A stretch of DNA of 6,529 bases from Candidatus Omnitrophota bacterium (GCA_028687525.1 JAQTZX010000083.1:1-6529); one strand, 5' to 3'; shown: positions 1 through 5,648, counted from the first letter of the stretch. Notes: a model not told the origin generated them from the sequence alone. Made by a program: numbers and translations.

Positions 1-1
1 T

Positions 2-415
2 ATATTATACGATTCCGGCAATGCGAAATTGAGGCCGGAAGCGTATATGGCTTTAGATAAGGTAGCGGAAGTTTTGAAGGGCGGCGTACCGGATTCAAAT
101 ATCGGTATCGAAGGCCACACCGATGATCAACCCATCAAATACTCATCCTGGAAATCCAACTGGGAATTGTCTGCCGCGCGTGCCCTGGGAGTATTGCATT
201 ATTTGATCGATAAAGGCGGCATAGTACCGGCCCGTTTATCGGTATCGGCATTCGGGGAATATCAGCCTGTTGCTCCCAACGGGACGAAAGAAGGCAGTCA
301 ATTAAACCGCAGGGTGGAAATAGTGATTCTTCCTGTTTTGAACAAAGAGCGGAAAGAAATACCGCAGGATGCGGATAATAAGCTTCCTGAACAGCCCGCA
401 GAAAACCTGAAATGA
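2..415 (+). CDS. OmpA/MotB-type peptidoglycan-binding domain protein (C-terminal part, 5' end outside window)
   Basis: Non-covalent anchor to peptidoglycan in the periplasm. The frame is open at the left edge, and 137 residues are visible, forming nearly the whole OmpA C-terminal domain. It begins with the strand ILYDSGNAKLRPEA. GHTDD follows at visible residues 38-42, NWELSAARA at 53-61, RLS..AFGEYQPVAPNGT at 79-94 and the closing NRRVEIVI at 102-109. In this family the Asp of the GHTD motif (D41 here) and the Arg of LSxxRA (R60 here) bind diaminopimelate of peptidoglycan; both are present. HTDDQPI plus NWELSAARA resembles MotB-like proteins more than Pal. The tail after residue 110 is charged and proline-rich. 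Upstream parts (membrane anchor, possible coiled coil) cannot be seen, so a flagellar stator role cannot be decided; no flagellar gene is nearby. The TTG in frame at 29 lies inside the domain and is not the start. The next gene begins 16 nt after the stop, so co-transcription is likely. Confidence 0.9.
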   Translation: MLYDSGNAKLRPEAYMALDKVAEVLKGGVPDSNIGIEGHTDDQPIKYSSWKSNWELSAARALGVLHYLIDKGGIVPARLSVSAFGEYQPVAPNGTKEGSQLNRRVEIVILPVLNKERKEIPQDADNKLPEQPAENLK

Positions 416-431
416 GCGCGGCAGAGGCGGT

Positions 432-827
432 ATGGAAGAGAGGAACAAAAATATAATCGTTGTTGTTTTAGCTGTTGCATGTGTGTTTTTATTCGTGATG
501 TTTTTGAATACCTTTATCGGCGCGCGGAAGCAAAAATCCGATTTTTTCGAGGAGAAAGCCTTGCGTTGGGATCTGGAACAGAAAGCGAAGGAACTGACCA
601 ACGGGAGGAAGTCCATCGAAGATAAACTTGATGCCGCATTAAAATCGCTGGAAACGGAAAAAGCCCTGCATGTCTCCGCTGAAAAAACGGCTGTTGAATT
701 GCGAACGGCAAACGAAAAACTTACAGAAGAGCTTAAGAAAATTTCCCGGGAAAAAGAATTATTGGAAAAACGCCTCAAAGAGTCAGCGCCTCAGGCGTCG
801 GCGGATAAGCCCGGCAGTAGACGATAG
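432..827 (+). CDS. Small single-pass membrane protein with coiled coil, function unknown
   Basis: I do not recognise this 131-residue protein. It has a short charged N-terminus (MEERNKN), one strongly hydrophobic segment at about residues 8-29 and then a highly charged Lys/Glu-rich region at about 35-117. That region has heptad-like spacing of Leu and Ala, as expected of a long coiled coil. It ends in a short polar tail rich in Ala, Pro and Ser. The architecture fits a bitopic inner-membrane protein, or an uncleaved signal anchor, with a rod-shaped soluble part. No lipobox cysteine follows the hydrophobic segment. A weak purine-rich stretch precedes the ATG. The gene starts 16 nt after an OmpA/MotB-type gene and 63 nt before the DUF4912 gene, so it probably shares their transcript. 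Pairing with a peptidoglycan-binding protein suggests an envelope-spanning or scaffolding role, which is inference only. Reading frame and codon use look genuine. Confidence 0.75.
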   Translation: MEERNKNIIVVVLAVACVFLFVMFLNTFIGARKQKSDFFEEKALRWDLEQKAKELTNGRKSIEDKLDAALKSLETEKALHVSAEKTAVELRTANEKLTEELKKISREKELLEKRLKESAPQASADKPGSRR

Positions 828-877
828 ATCGGAAGGCAGGGATATTTTTCCCCGCGGATACGCCCCGGGGTTATTTT

Positions 878-885
878 AAGGAGGT
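878..885 (+). promoter_or_regulatory. Strong Shine-Dalgarno of the DUF4912 gene
   Basis: AAGGAGGT lies 5 nt before the ATG at 891. It is a near-perfect match to the anti-SD of 16S rRNA, fixes the start of the DUF4912 gene and is the strongest ribosome binding site in the window. Confidence 0.9.
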
Positions 886-890
886 GCGCA

Positions 891-1955
891 ATGGCTGTGT
901 TACGCAGAGTGAAGGATAGAATAAAAAAGATCATTAAAGAAAAAAAGGCGGCTGCCGCAGAACCGCGCAGGCGCCGTGCCTCGAGAGTTACGGGAGGCAA
1001 GAAATCCGCGGTTAAAACAGAGGCGGCTGTCAAGAAGGTATTTATCGGGACTCAGGAGATAACGGTGGAGCGGGCTAAATTTTCTTATCCCGGGACCATG
1101 AAAGTGGCCAAGCCCATGCCGCAGGAATTACCCGGAGCGTATGGTAAGGATAAAATGGTTCTGAATGTACGTGATCCCTGGTGGCTGCACTCGTTCTGGG
1201 AAGTTTCCATGGGAACGCTCGAACGCGTGAAACAGGCTTTAAAAGACGCGTTTCATTCCGCCAAGAAAACCCTGCGGGTTTACGATGTGACAAACGTGAA
1301 TTTTAACGGCCGCAACGCGAACCGGTATTTCGATATCGATGTCCATCATGATTCTACCAGCTGGTATATAGATACCGGCGGCCCTGATCGTTCCTGGTGT
1401 GTCGATTACGGTTTGAAGCTGTCCAACGGCGATTTTTTTACCATCCTGCGTTCCAATATCGTGCATACGCCTTCCGACGGCCCCTCGCATATCACCGACG
1501 AAGAATGGATGATACCCGACGAAATGTTCGGGCGGCTCTACGGCATGGGATTCGGTTTCGGACAGAGTTCTCCCGTCGGAAAAGCCTGGCAGGAACGGAT
1601 GAAACAGGCTTTGTTTTCGGGCGTCCTGGCCTCCCCCGGAATAACTTCGGCGGCCAGCCCGGTGAAAAAACGCCTGCCGCAGGACCGGAAGTTCTGGTTT
1701 GTATTGGACTGTGAGTTGATCGTATACGGGGCGACCGAGCCGGATGCCGCAGTGACCATTCAGGGAAGGCCTATAAAACTCAGGCCCGACGGGACATTCA
1801 CGCTGCGTTTCGCGCTTCCCGACGGAAAACAGGTTATACCCTGTAAGGCGGTATCCGCCGACCAGGTTGAAGAGCGTATCATTACTCCTACGGTAACCCG
1901 TGATACTAAACGCGAAGAAAAAATGTTAAAAGAATTTACTAAAGGAGCGGTATGA
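891..1955 (+). CDS. DUF4912 domain-containing protein
   Basis: A 354-residue protein of unknown biochemical function. Residues 1-50 are very rich in Lys, Arg and Ala, probably disordered and possibly nucleic-acid or polyanion binding. The DUF4912 core spans about 85-205. It has VRDPWWLHSFWEVS at 93-106, the family's aromatic (R)DP.W...(Y/F)WE signature, and LRVYDVT at 128-134. Further on are RYFDIDVHHDSTSWYID at 145-161 and a strand-rich stretch to about 191. A beta-rich C-terminal part at about 268-340 (FWFVLDCELIVYGATEPDA, then GRPIKLRPDGTFTLRF) looks like a small Ig-like or carbohydrate-binding sandwich. No signal peptide or membrane segment is visible, so it is probably cytoplasmic. Its stop overlaps the start of the GH57 gene as ATGA, indicating coupled synthesis and probably a shared role in alpha-glucan metabolism. 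As far as I recall, DUF4912 genes sit next to GH57 branching enzymes in several phyla, which supports that reading. The start is set by an excellent Shine-Dalgarno. Confidence 0.9.
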   Translation: MAVLRRVKDRIKKIIKEKKAAAAEPRRRRASRVTGGKKSAVKTEAAVKKVFIGTQEITVERAKFSYPGTMKVAKPMPQELPGAYGKDKMVLNVRDPWWLHSFWEVSMGTLERVKQALKDAFHSAKKTLRVYDVTNVNFNGRNANRYFDIDVHHDSTSWYIDTGGPDRSWCVDYGLKLSNGDFFTILRSNIVHTPSDGPSHITDEEWMIPDEMFGRLYGMGFGFGQSSPVGKAWQERMKQALFSGVLASPGITSAASPVKKRLPQDRKFWFVLDCELIVYGATEPDAAVTIQGRPIKLRPDGTFTLRFALPDGKQVIPCKAVSADQVEERIITPTVTRDTKREEKMLKEFTKGAV

Positions 1956-3532
1956 AAAAAGGATATCTCTGTTTAGTCCTGCATAGCCATTTGCCGTATG
2001 TCCGGCATCCTGAACACGATAATTTCCTGGAGGAAGATTGGCTGTATGAAGCGATCACCGAGACGTATCTGCCTCTTCTTAACGTTTTTGAGAAACTGGT
2101 GGAAGATAAGATCGACTTCAGGATAACCATGTCAATGACGCCCACGCTTATTTCCATGTTGTGTGATCCTCTTCTTCAGGAGCGCTATCTCAAGCATATC
2201 AACAGTCTGATAGAGCTTTCCCACAAAGAAATAGAACGGACCGCATGGCAGCCTCAATTTCAGAGACTGGCGATAATGTACCTGAATAATTTTTGCCGGG
2301 CAAGAGAGATATTTGAGAAGTATAAACGCAATATCGTCACCGCGTTCAAGAATCTGCAGGATATGGGTAAGATCGAGATCGTCACCTGCGGAGCGACCCA
2401 CGGTTTTTTTCCGCTCATGGATGCCTGTAAAGAATCCGTGCGGGCGCAGATACGGGTGGCGTCCGGCCATTACGAGAGTGTTTTCGGCAGGAAGCCGCGC
2501 GGTATCTGGCTGCCCGAGTGCGGTTACGCCCCCGGACATGACGAATTTCTGAAAGAGGCAGGTATCCGGTATTTTTTCACTGATACACACGGCGTACTGC
2601 ACGGCACGCCCCGTCCCAAGTACGGCGTTTTCGCCCCGGTATACTGCAGGGGGACAGGGGTTGCCTGTTTCGGCAGGGACCTGGAATCTTCCAAGCAGGT
2701 ATGGTCTTCGGTTGAAGGGTATCCGGGTGATTATAATTACCGTGAGTTTTACCGCGATATAGGCTTTGACCTGGAGTTCGATTATATAAAACCATACATA
2801 CATCCCGACGGGGTCAGGATAAGTACCGGGGTGAAATACTACCGTATAACCGGCACGTCAAATGAGAAAGAACCGTATGAGCCGGACTGGGCGCGGGAGA
2901 GAGCGGCGGATCACGCGGGTAATTTCATGTTTAACCGGGAAAAACAGGTTGAGTATCTATATGACCTGCTGCAAAAAAAACCGATCATCGTTTCACCCTA
3001 CGATACGGAATTATACGGCCATTGGTGGTATGAAGGGCCGATGTGGCTTGATTTCCTGTTCAGGAAGATGGCATTTGATCAGGATACTATAGAGTTGATA
3101 ACTCCGTCCGAATACCTCGCGGAAAATCCCCGCAACCAGGTTATTATTCCCTCCATGTCCAGTTGGGGATGGAAGGGATATAACGAGATGTGGCTGCAAG
3201 GTTCGAATGACTGGATATACCGTCATTTGCATATCGCTTCCGACAGGATGACCGAACTGGTCCGAAGTTTTCCTCATGCAGATGGTATGTTAAAAAGGGC
3301 TTTGAATCAGGCGCTTCGTGAATTACTGCTGGCGCAGAGTTCCGATTGGGCGTTTATCATGGGAACAGGTACGCACACCAGTTACGCAATCCGCCGTACA
3401 AAAGATCATCTCATTCGGTTTACACGCCTCTATGAAGATGTCAAGTCTAATGTCCTTGATATGGAGTGGCTTACTGATATCGAGTACAAGGATAATATAT
3501 TCCCAGAGCTGGATTATCGGGCTCATCAGTAA
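1952..3532 (+). CDS. Glycoside hydrolase family 57 alpha-glucan enzyme (1,4-alpha-glucan branching type)
   Basis: Probably a cytoplasmic enzyme that cuts alpha-1,4-glucan and re-attaches chains through alpha-1,6 links (EC 2.4.1.18), shaping glycogen-like storage polymer. At 526 residues it is typical for GH57 branching enzymes. All five family motifs are visible. HSHLPYV at 11-17 holds the active-site His pair. CGATHGFFPL at 146-155 is motif 2. GIWLPECGY at 184-192 contains the expected nucleophile E189. PYDTELYGHWWYEGP at 349-363 contains the expected acid/base D351. SSWGWKGYNEMWLQGSNDW at 403-421 is motif 5. The C-terminal 100 residues are the helical domain usual in the branching subgroup. 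AAAGGAG at 1941-1947 gives a good ribosome site 4 nt before the ATG, and ATGA couples the gene to the DUF4912 gene. Branching rather than plain hydrolysis cannot be proven: in characterised members it depends on a flexible loop Tyr, which I could not align confidently in the loop near 230-262. Confidence 0.93.
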   Translation: MKKGYLCLVLHSHLPYVRHPEHDNFLEEDWLYEAITETYLPLLNVFEKLVEDKIDFRITMSMTPTLISMLCDPLLQERYLKHINSLIELSHKEIERTAWQPQFQRLAIMYLNNFCRAREIFEKYKRNIVTAFKNLQDMGKIEIVTCGATHGFFPLMDACKESVRAQIRVASGHYESVFGRKPRGIWLPECGYAPGHDEFLKEAGIRYFFTDTHGVLHGTPRPKYGVFAPVYCRGTGVACFGRDLESSKQVWSSVEGYPGDYNYREFYRDIGFDLEFDYIKPYIHPDGVRISTGVKYYRITGTSNEKEPYEPDWARERAADHAGNFMFNREKQVEYLYDLLQKKPIIVSPYDTELYGHWWYEGPMWLDFLFRKMAFDQDTIELITPSEYLAENPRNQVIIPSMSSWGWKGYNEMWLQGSNDWIYRHLHIASDRMTELVRSFPHADGMLKRALNQALRELLLAQSSDWAFIMGTGTHTSYAIRRTKDHLIRFTRLYEDVKSNVLDMEWLTDIEYKDNIFPELDYRAHQ

Positions 3533-3540
3533 GATCATGA

Positions 3541-3594
3541 CGCGGGTTTAGGTTAAGGCGGATGAGGATGAGATGCTTAACCTCGCGCCTTTTT
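3541..3594 (+). terminator. Candidate intrinsic terminator of the GH57 operon
   Basis: AGGTTAAG (3550-3557) pairs perfectly with CTTAACCT (3576-3583) around an 18-nt loop. CGCG at 3541-3544 and 3584-3587 can extend the stem across a bulge. A run of five T follows at 3590-3594. It starts 9 nt after the GH57 stop, which is where a terminator is expected. The long loop and AT-rich stem make it weaker than a textbook case. Its 5' arm overlaps another possible stem (3555-3563 with 3595-3603). Confidence 0.5.
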
Positions 3595-3767
3595 ATCCGC
3601 CTTCGCGCAGAAAAACCGGGGATGTCCTTTTCCTTCAAGCTCCGGGGAACTATCCCCCGAAGCTTTAGAGAATGGGGATGAATGCGGGCAATCTTCGCTA
3701 CGGCGGATGTCATTGGATAGGGGTGACGGCGAACCCGCCGAAGCTATGAAAGAGCGCAGGCGGATAA
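3593..3767 (+). other. Intergenic region with nested inverted repeats, possible structured RNA
   Basis: No credible gene lies in the 323-nt gap between the GH57 gene and uppS. TTATCCGCCT (3593-3602) is perfectly complementary to AGGCGGATAA (3758-3767), with three more pairs inside after one mismatch. This stem would enclose about 150 nt holding two further hairpins. The first pairs AAGCT-C-CGGGG (3637-3647) with CCCCG-A-AGCTT (3655-3665) around a 7-nt loop. The second pairs GCT-A-CGGCGG (3697-3706) with CCGCCG-A-AGC (3735-3744). The layout is a three-way junction with two hairpin arms. I recognise no riboswitch or named RNA family in it. It could be a non-coding RNA, an uppS leader or a decayed palindromic mobile element. 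Expression is unknown. Confidence 0.35.
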
Positions 3768-3776
3768 GTATTACAG

Positions 3777-3810
3777 GGTACCACGCCTGGTAAAGGCATG
3801 GGGCTCCATA
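3777..3810. repeat. Palindromic intergenic repeat, copy 1 (upstream of uppS)
   Basis: A 34-nt element: GGTA, a stem CCACGCCT / AGGCATGG with a 5-nt loop and one C-A mismatch, then the flank GGCTCCATA. It matches copy 2 (4727-4759) at 29 of 34 aligned positions. The changes inside the stem include a C-G to G-C swap that keeps pairing. It ends 45 nt before the uppS ATG. The short size, palindrome and intergenic position fit a REP-like element. No transposase gene is in the window. Confidence 0.8.
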
Positions 3811-3855
3811 TTGTGGGGGTGGGTAAACACAGGTGTGTTTATTCATATATATGGT

Positions 3856-4575
3856 ATGAAGCTGAAAACTATTCCCCGGCATGTCGCTATAATCATGGAC
3901 GGCAACGGACGATGGGCCGCGGAACACGGCCTTTTGCGTGCCGAAGGCCACCGGCAGGGAGTCAAGCGGGCAGAAGAGGTCATTAAGGCCGCGGATGAGC
4001 TGGGAATAAAGGTGTTGACGCTGTTCGCTTTTTCCAATGAGAACTGGACCAGGCCCGGAGCGGAAGTGTCTATCCTGATGAAGCTTTTTAACAATTTCCT
4101 GGAGCGGCAGGCCGGTCGTCTGGCGGGGAGCAATATAAAGGTCAGGTTTATCGGCAGGAACGACCGTTTATCCGGGTACATCCTTTCCAAAATGCGGGCG
4201 CTGGAAGAAAAAACCGCGCGTAACACAGGGCTTGTCCTAGTGCTGGCGGTCAATTACGGTGCCCGCCAGGAAATTATGGACGCGGCACGGCTTTTTGCGG
4301 CTTCAGTCATGGCAGGCAGTATCAGGATCGAAGATCTTGACGAACGGATGTTCTCGGGATATTTGTATACGGAGTCTCTCCCCGATCCGGATATCCTGAT
4401 ACGCACCAGCGGTGAAATGCGGTTGAGTAATTTTCTCCTCTGGCAGCTTTCATACGCTGAATTTTATTTTTACAGGAAATACTGGCCGGAGTTTAAGAAA
4501 GAGGACTTGACGCGGGTGCTGCGGGATTTTCAGAAAAGGCAGCGGCGTTTCGGCGGCATCCGGCCGTCCAAATGA
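3856..4575 (+). CDS. uppS: Isoprenyl transferase, undecaprenyl diphosphate synthase
   Basis: cis-Prenyltransferase that extends farnesyl diphosphate with isopentenyl diphosphate to the C55 carrier lipid used for peptidoglycan and other surface polymers. It acts on the cytoplasmic membrane face. The 239 residues match the family length. RHVAIIMDGNGRWA at 8-21 holds the catalytic Asp D15, and GHRQG (31-35) has the conserved His H32. FAFSNENWTRP is at 58-68, with the Ser, Asn, Trp and Arg of the substrate site. LIRTSGEMRLSNFLLWQLSY at 181-200, then AE, contains the diphosphate-binding Arg residues (R183, R189) and the metal-related E202. The C-terminal RRFGG is also typical. ATG 3856 is chosen because MKLKTIPRHVA matches the usual N-terminus, although no Shine-Dalgarno precedes it. 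In-frame TTG 3811 or GTG 3835 would add 15 or 7 unusual residues. cdsA and dxr follow as in many bacteria. The gaps on both sides are unusually long and carry palindromic repeats. Confidence 0.96.
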   Translation: MKLKTIPRHVAIIMDGNGRWAAEHGLLRAEGHRQGVKRAEEVIKAADELGIKVLTLFAFSNENWTRPGAEVSILMKLFNNFLERQAGRLAGSNIKVRFIGRNDRLSGYILSKMRALEEKTARNTGLVLVLAVNYGARQEIMDAARLFAASVMAGSIRIEDLDERMFSGYLYTESLPDPDILIRTSGEMRLSNFLLWQLSYAEFYFYRKYWPEFKKEDLTRVLRDFQKRQRRFGGIRPSK

Positions 4576-4591
4576 GACTCCCGGGATAAAG

Positions 4592-4638
4592 CGTGGTTTC
4601 ATCCCCCTTCGCAGGAAACCACGGGTGTCAACCCGTGG
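4592..4638. repeat. Two overlapping inverted repeats after uppS, second one of the CCACGG hairpin family
   Basis: CGTGGTTTC (4592-4600) pairs perfectly with GAAACCACG (4615-4623). CCACGGGT (4619-4626) pairs perfectly with ACCCGTGG (4631-4638) around the loop GTCA. CCACG at 4619-4623 is used by both, so only one fold can form at a time. The second hairpin has the same outer stem and a GTYA loop like the palindrome at 4731-4750. It lacks the GGTA and GGCTCCATA flanks. It starts about 17 nt after the uppS stop and no T-run follows, so an ordinary terminator is unlikely. Confidence 0.65.
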
Positions 4639-4693
4639 AGGAATGCACGAGCGGATTTCGCACGAAGACCGTTTGAAATATCTCATCGTTCTG

Positions 4694-4716
4694 CTTCGGG
4701 GGATTCCGCCCCGAAG
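4694..4716. repeat. Perfect 8-bp hairpin between the two palindromes
   Basis: CTTCGGGG (4694-4701) and CCCCGAAG (4709-4716) form a perfect stem with a 7-nt loop. It sits 10 nt before palindrome copy 2. The gap before uppS has a comparable GGGG/CCCC hairpin (3637-3665) upstream of copy 1, so the order hairpin then palindrome is similar in both gaps, although the spacing is much wider there. Confidence 0.6.
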
Positions 4717-4726
4717 GGCATTAAAA

Positions 4727-4759
4727 GGTACCACGGCTGTTAAGCCGTGGGGCTCCATA
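4727..4759. repeat. Palindromic intergenic repeat, copy 2 (upstream of cdsA)
   Basis: A 33-nt element with the same layout as copy 1: GGTA, a perfect 8-bp stem CCACGGCT / AGCCGTGG with loop GTTA, then GGCTCCATA. It ends 85 nt before the cdsA start. Compared with copy 1, the third-from-loop pair is G-C instead of C-G. Compared with the hairpin at 4619-4638, the pair next to it is C-G instead of G-C. These paired changes indicate that the fold, rather than the sequence, is what is conserved. Confidence 0.85.
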
Positions 4760-4774
4760 GAACAGAATATCGAG

Positions 4775-4818
4775 CGGCCGTTATTCATCCGCGCCCTGAA
4801 AGGCGCGGTTTTCGGCCG
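4775..4818 (+). terminator. Candidate intrinsic terminator or attenuator before cdsA
   Basis: CCGCGCC (4789-4795) and GGCGCGG (4802-4808) form a perfect 7-bp GC stem with loop CTGAAA, directly followed by TTTT. CGGCCG at 4775-4780 and 4813-4818 can pair outside it, giving a nested structure. It could end the uppS transcript, or act as an attenuator because it finishes only 16 nt before the cdsA Shine-Dalgarno. The short T-run lowers confidence. Confidence 0.55.
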
Positions 4819-4834
4819 TGTATAAAACGTAAAC

Positions 4835-4839
4835 GGGAG
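4835..4839 (+). promoter_or_regulatory. Shine-Dalgarno that favours the GTG start of cdsA
   Basis: GGGAG lies 5 nt before GTG 4845 and 11 nt before ATG 4851. The spacing favours the GTG, but the ATG cannot be excluded. Confidence 0.55.
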
Positions 4840-4844
4840 TCATT

Positions 4845-5648
4845 GTGCCCATGTTGACAAAAAGAATATTCAGTTCCCTATTCCTTATGGCCGTAGTTAT
4901 CGTCGCGGTGTTCCAGGAGCGCGTATTTGACCTGTTGGTACTGGCTTTTACGGTGGTGGGACTCATAGAGTTTTTCGGGATGCTGGAACATAAAGGTATC
5001 CGTTTATATAAATATTTCGGTATTGCCATCGGCACTCTCATTCCGCTTTCCATAATGTGGCATTTCGAACCGACCAAGAAATGGGAATTGTTTTTTGTGG
5101 TGCTGGTCCTGCTTTTTCTCATTATCATGCAGTTGAAACGCAGGGAACATACCGGTGTTATAGTGGGTATTTCTACCACTATTTTCGGGATACTCTATGT
5201 GGCCTGGTTGTTTAGCTTTCTGATAAAGATCAGGGATTTGCCGAACGGTACCGCTTTTTTAAGCAGTGTGCTGCTCGTGACAAAATTGGGGGATGTGGGC
5301 GGGTTCTTGATCGGTTCGCGTTTCGGGAAAACCCCCCTGATTCCGCGCATCAGCCCGAAAAAATCAGTGGAAGGCGCAGTGGGAAGTTCGCTCTTTAGTA
5401 TCGCGGGGGCGGTTGCGTGCAAAGCTTTTCTGCCGTTCGGATATCTTCAACTGGTCTGGATAGGGTTTTTTTTAAGCGTCCTGGGGCAGATAGGGGATCT
5501 TTCCGAATCCTTGATGAAACGGGACTGCCAGATAAAGGATTCCGCCGACATTATTCCGGGAATGGGCGGGGTCCTGGATATAATCGACAGCCTTTTGTTT
5601 ACCGCCCCGGTGTATTATTTCTATATCACTATTGTCCTTAATATATAG
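4845..5648 (+). CDS. cdsA: Phosphatidate cytidylyltransferase (CDP-diacylglycerol synthase)
   Basis: Integral membrane enzyme (EC 2.7.7.41) joining CTP and phosphatidate to CDP-diacylglycerol, the precursor of bacterial phospholipids. It has 267 residues with about eight hydrophobic segments (near 11-24, 27-46, 55-72, 81-96, 104-126, 181-200, 202-217 and 249-266). The polar catalytic part has KLGDVGGFLIGSRFGK at 147-162 with D150, and ISPKKSVEGAVG at 169-180. The C-terminal signature runs from S222 through K225-R226, K231-D232, P238-G239-M240-G241-G242, D245 and D248. The usual signature reads PGHGG and LDRxD; here His is Met (M240) and Arg is Ile (I246), while the metal-binding acidic residues are kept. 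Such substitutions may be normal in this lineage, so the call stands. The start is GTG 4845 from Shine-Dalgarno spacing, with ATG 4851 as the alternative. It lies between uppS and dxr, as in the classical cluster. Confidence 0.94.
   Translation: MPMLTKRIFSSLFLMAVVIVAVFQERVFDLLVLAFTVVGLIEFFGMLEHKGIRLYKYFGIAIGTLIPLSIMWHFEPTKKWELFFVVLVLLFLIIMQLKRREHTGVIVGISTTIFGILYVAWLFSFLIKIRDLPNGTAFLSSVLLVTKLGDVGGFLIGSRFGKTPLIPRISPKKSVEGAVGSSLFSIAGAVACKAFLPFGYLQLVWIGFFLSVLGQIGDLSESLMKRDCQIKDSADIIPGMGGVLDIIDSLLFTAPVYYFYITIVLNI

Noticed and set aside
850..870. CCCCG...CGGGG inverted repeat before the DUF4912 gene
   Set aside because: Only 5 bp with an 11-nt loop and no T-run, so it is too weak to call.
2132..2803. 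Long open frame of about 223 codons on the minus strand
   Set aside because: It lies inside the GH57 gene, whose motifs are complete, so it is a shadow frame.
3593..3810. Known riboswitch (cobalamin, cyclic di-GMP, fluoride) or 6S/RNase P RNA
   Set aside because: I compared the conserved core strings I know for these classes and found no match, so no family name is given.
3811..3855. TTG (3811) or GTG (3835) as an upstream start of uppS
   Set aside because: The added residues are unlike UppS N-termini, and the family usually begins shortly before RHVAIIMDGNGRWA, as from ATG 3856.
3577..3951. Minus-strand open frame spanning the gap and the start of uppS
   Set aside because: Its low-complexity Pro/Ser-rich product has no recognisable domain, it crosses the inverted repeats and it overlaps the conserved uppS N-terminus.
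3777..4759. CRISPR array
   Set aside because: There are only two full copies, about 950 nt apart and separated by a gene. There is no regular spacer pattern and no cas gene.
4625..4825. A 66-codon + strand open frame between uppS and cdsA
   Set aside because: It is made largely of the palindromes and the terminator-like hairpin. GGAGG sits almost against its inner ATG at 4643, too close for a normal ribosome site.
4854..4885. TTGACA as a -35 promoter box
   Set aside because: It lies inside the cdsA coding region and no good -10 box follows at the right distance.
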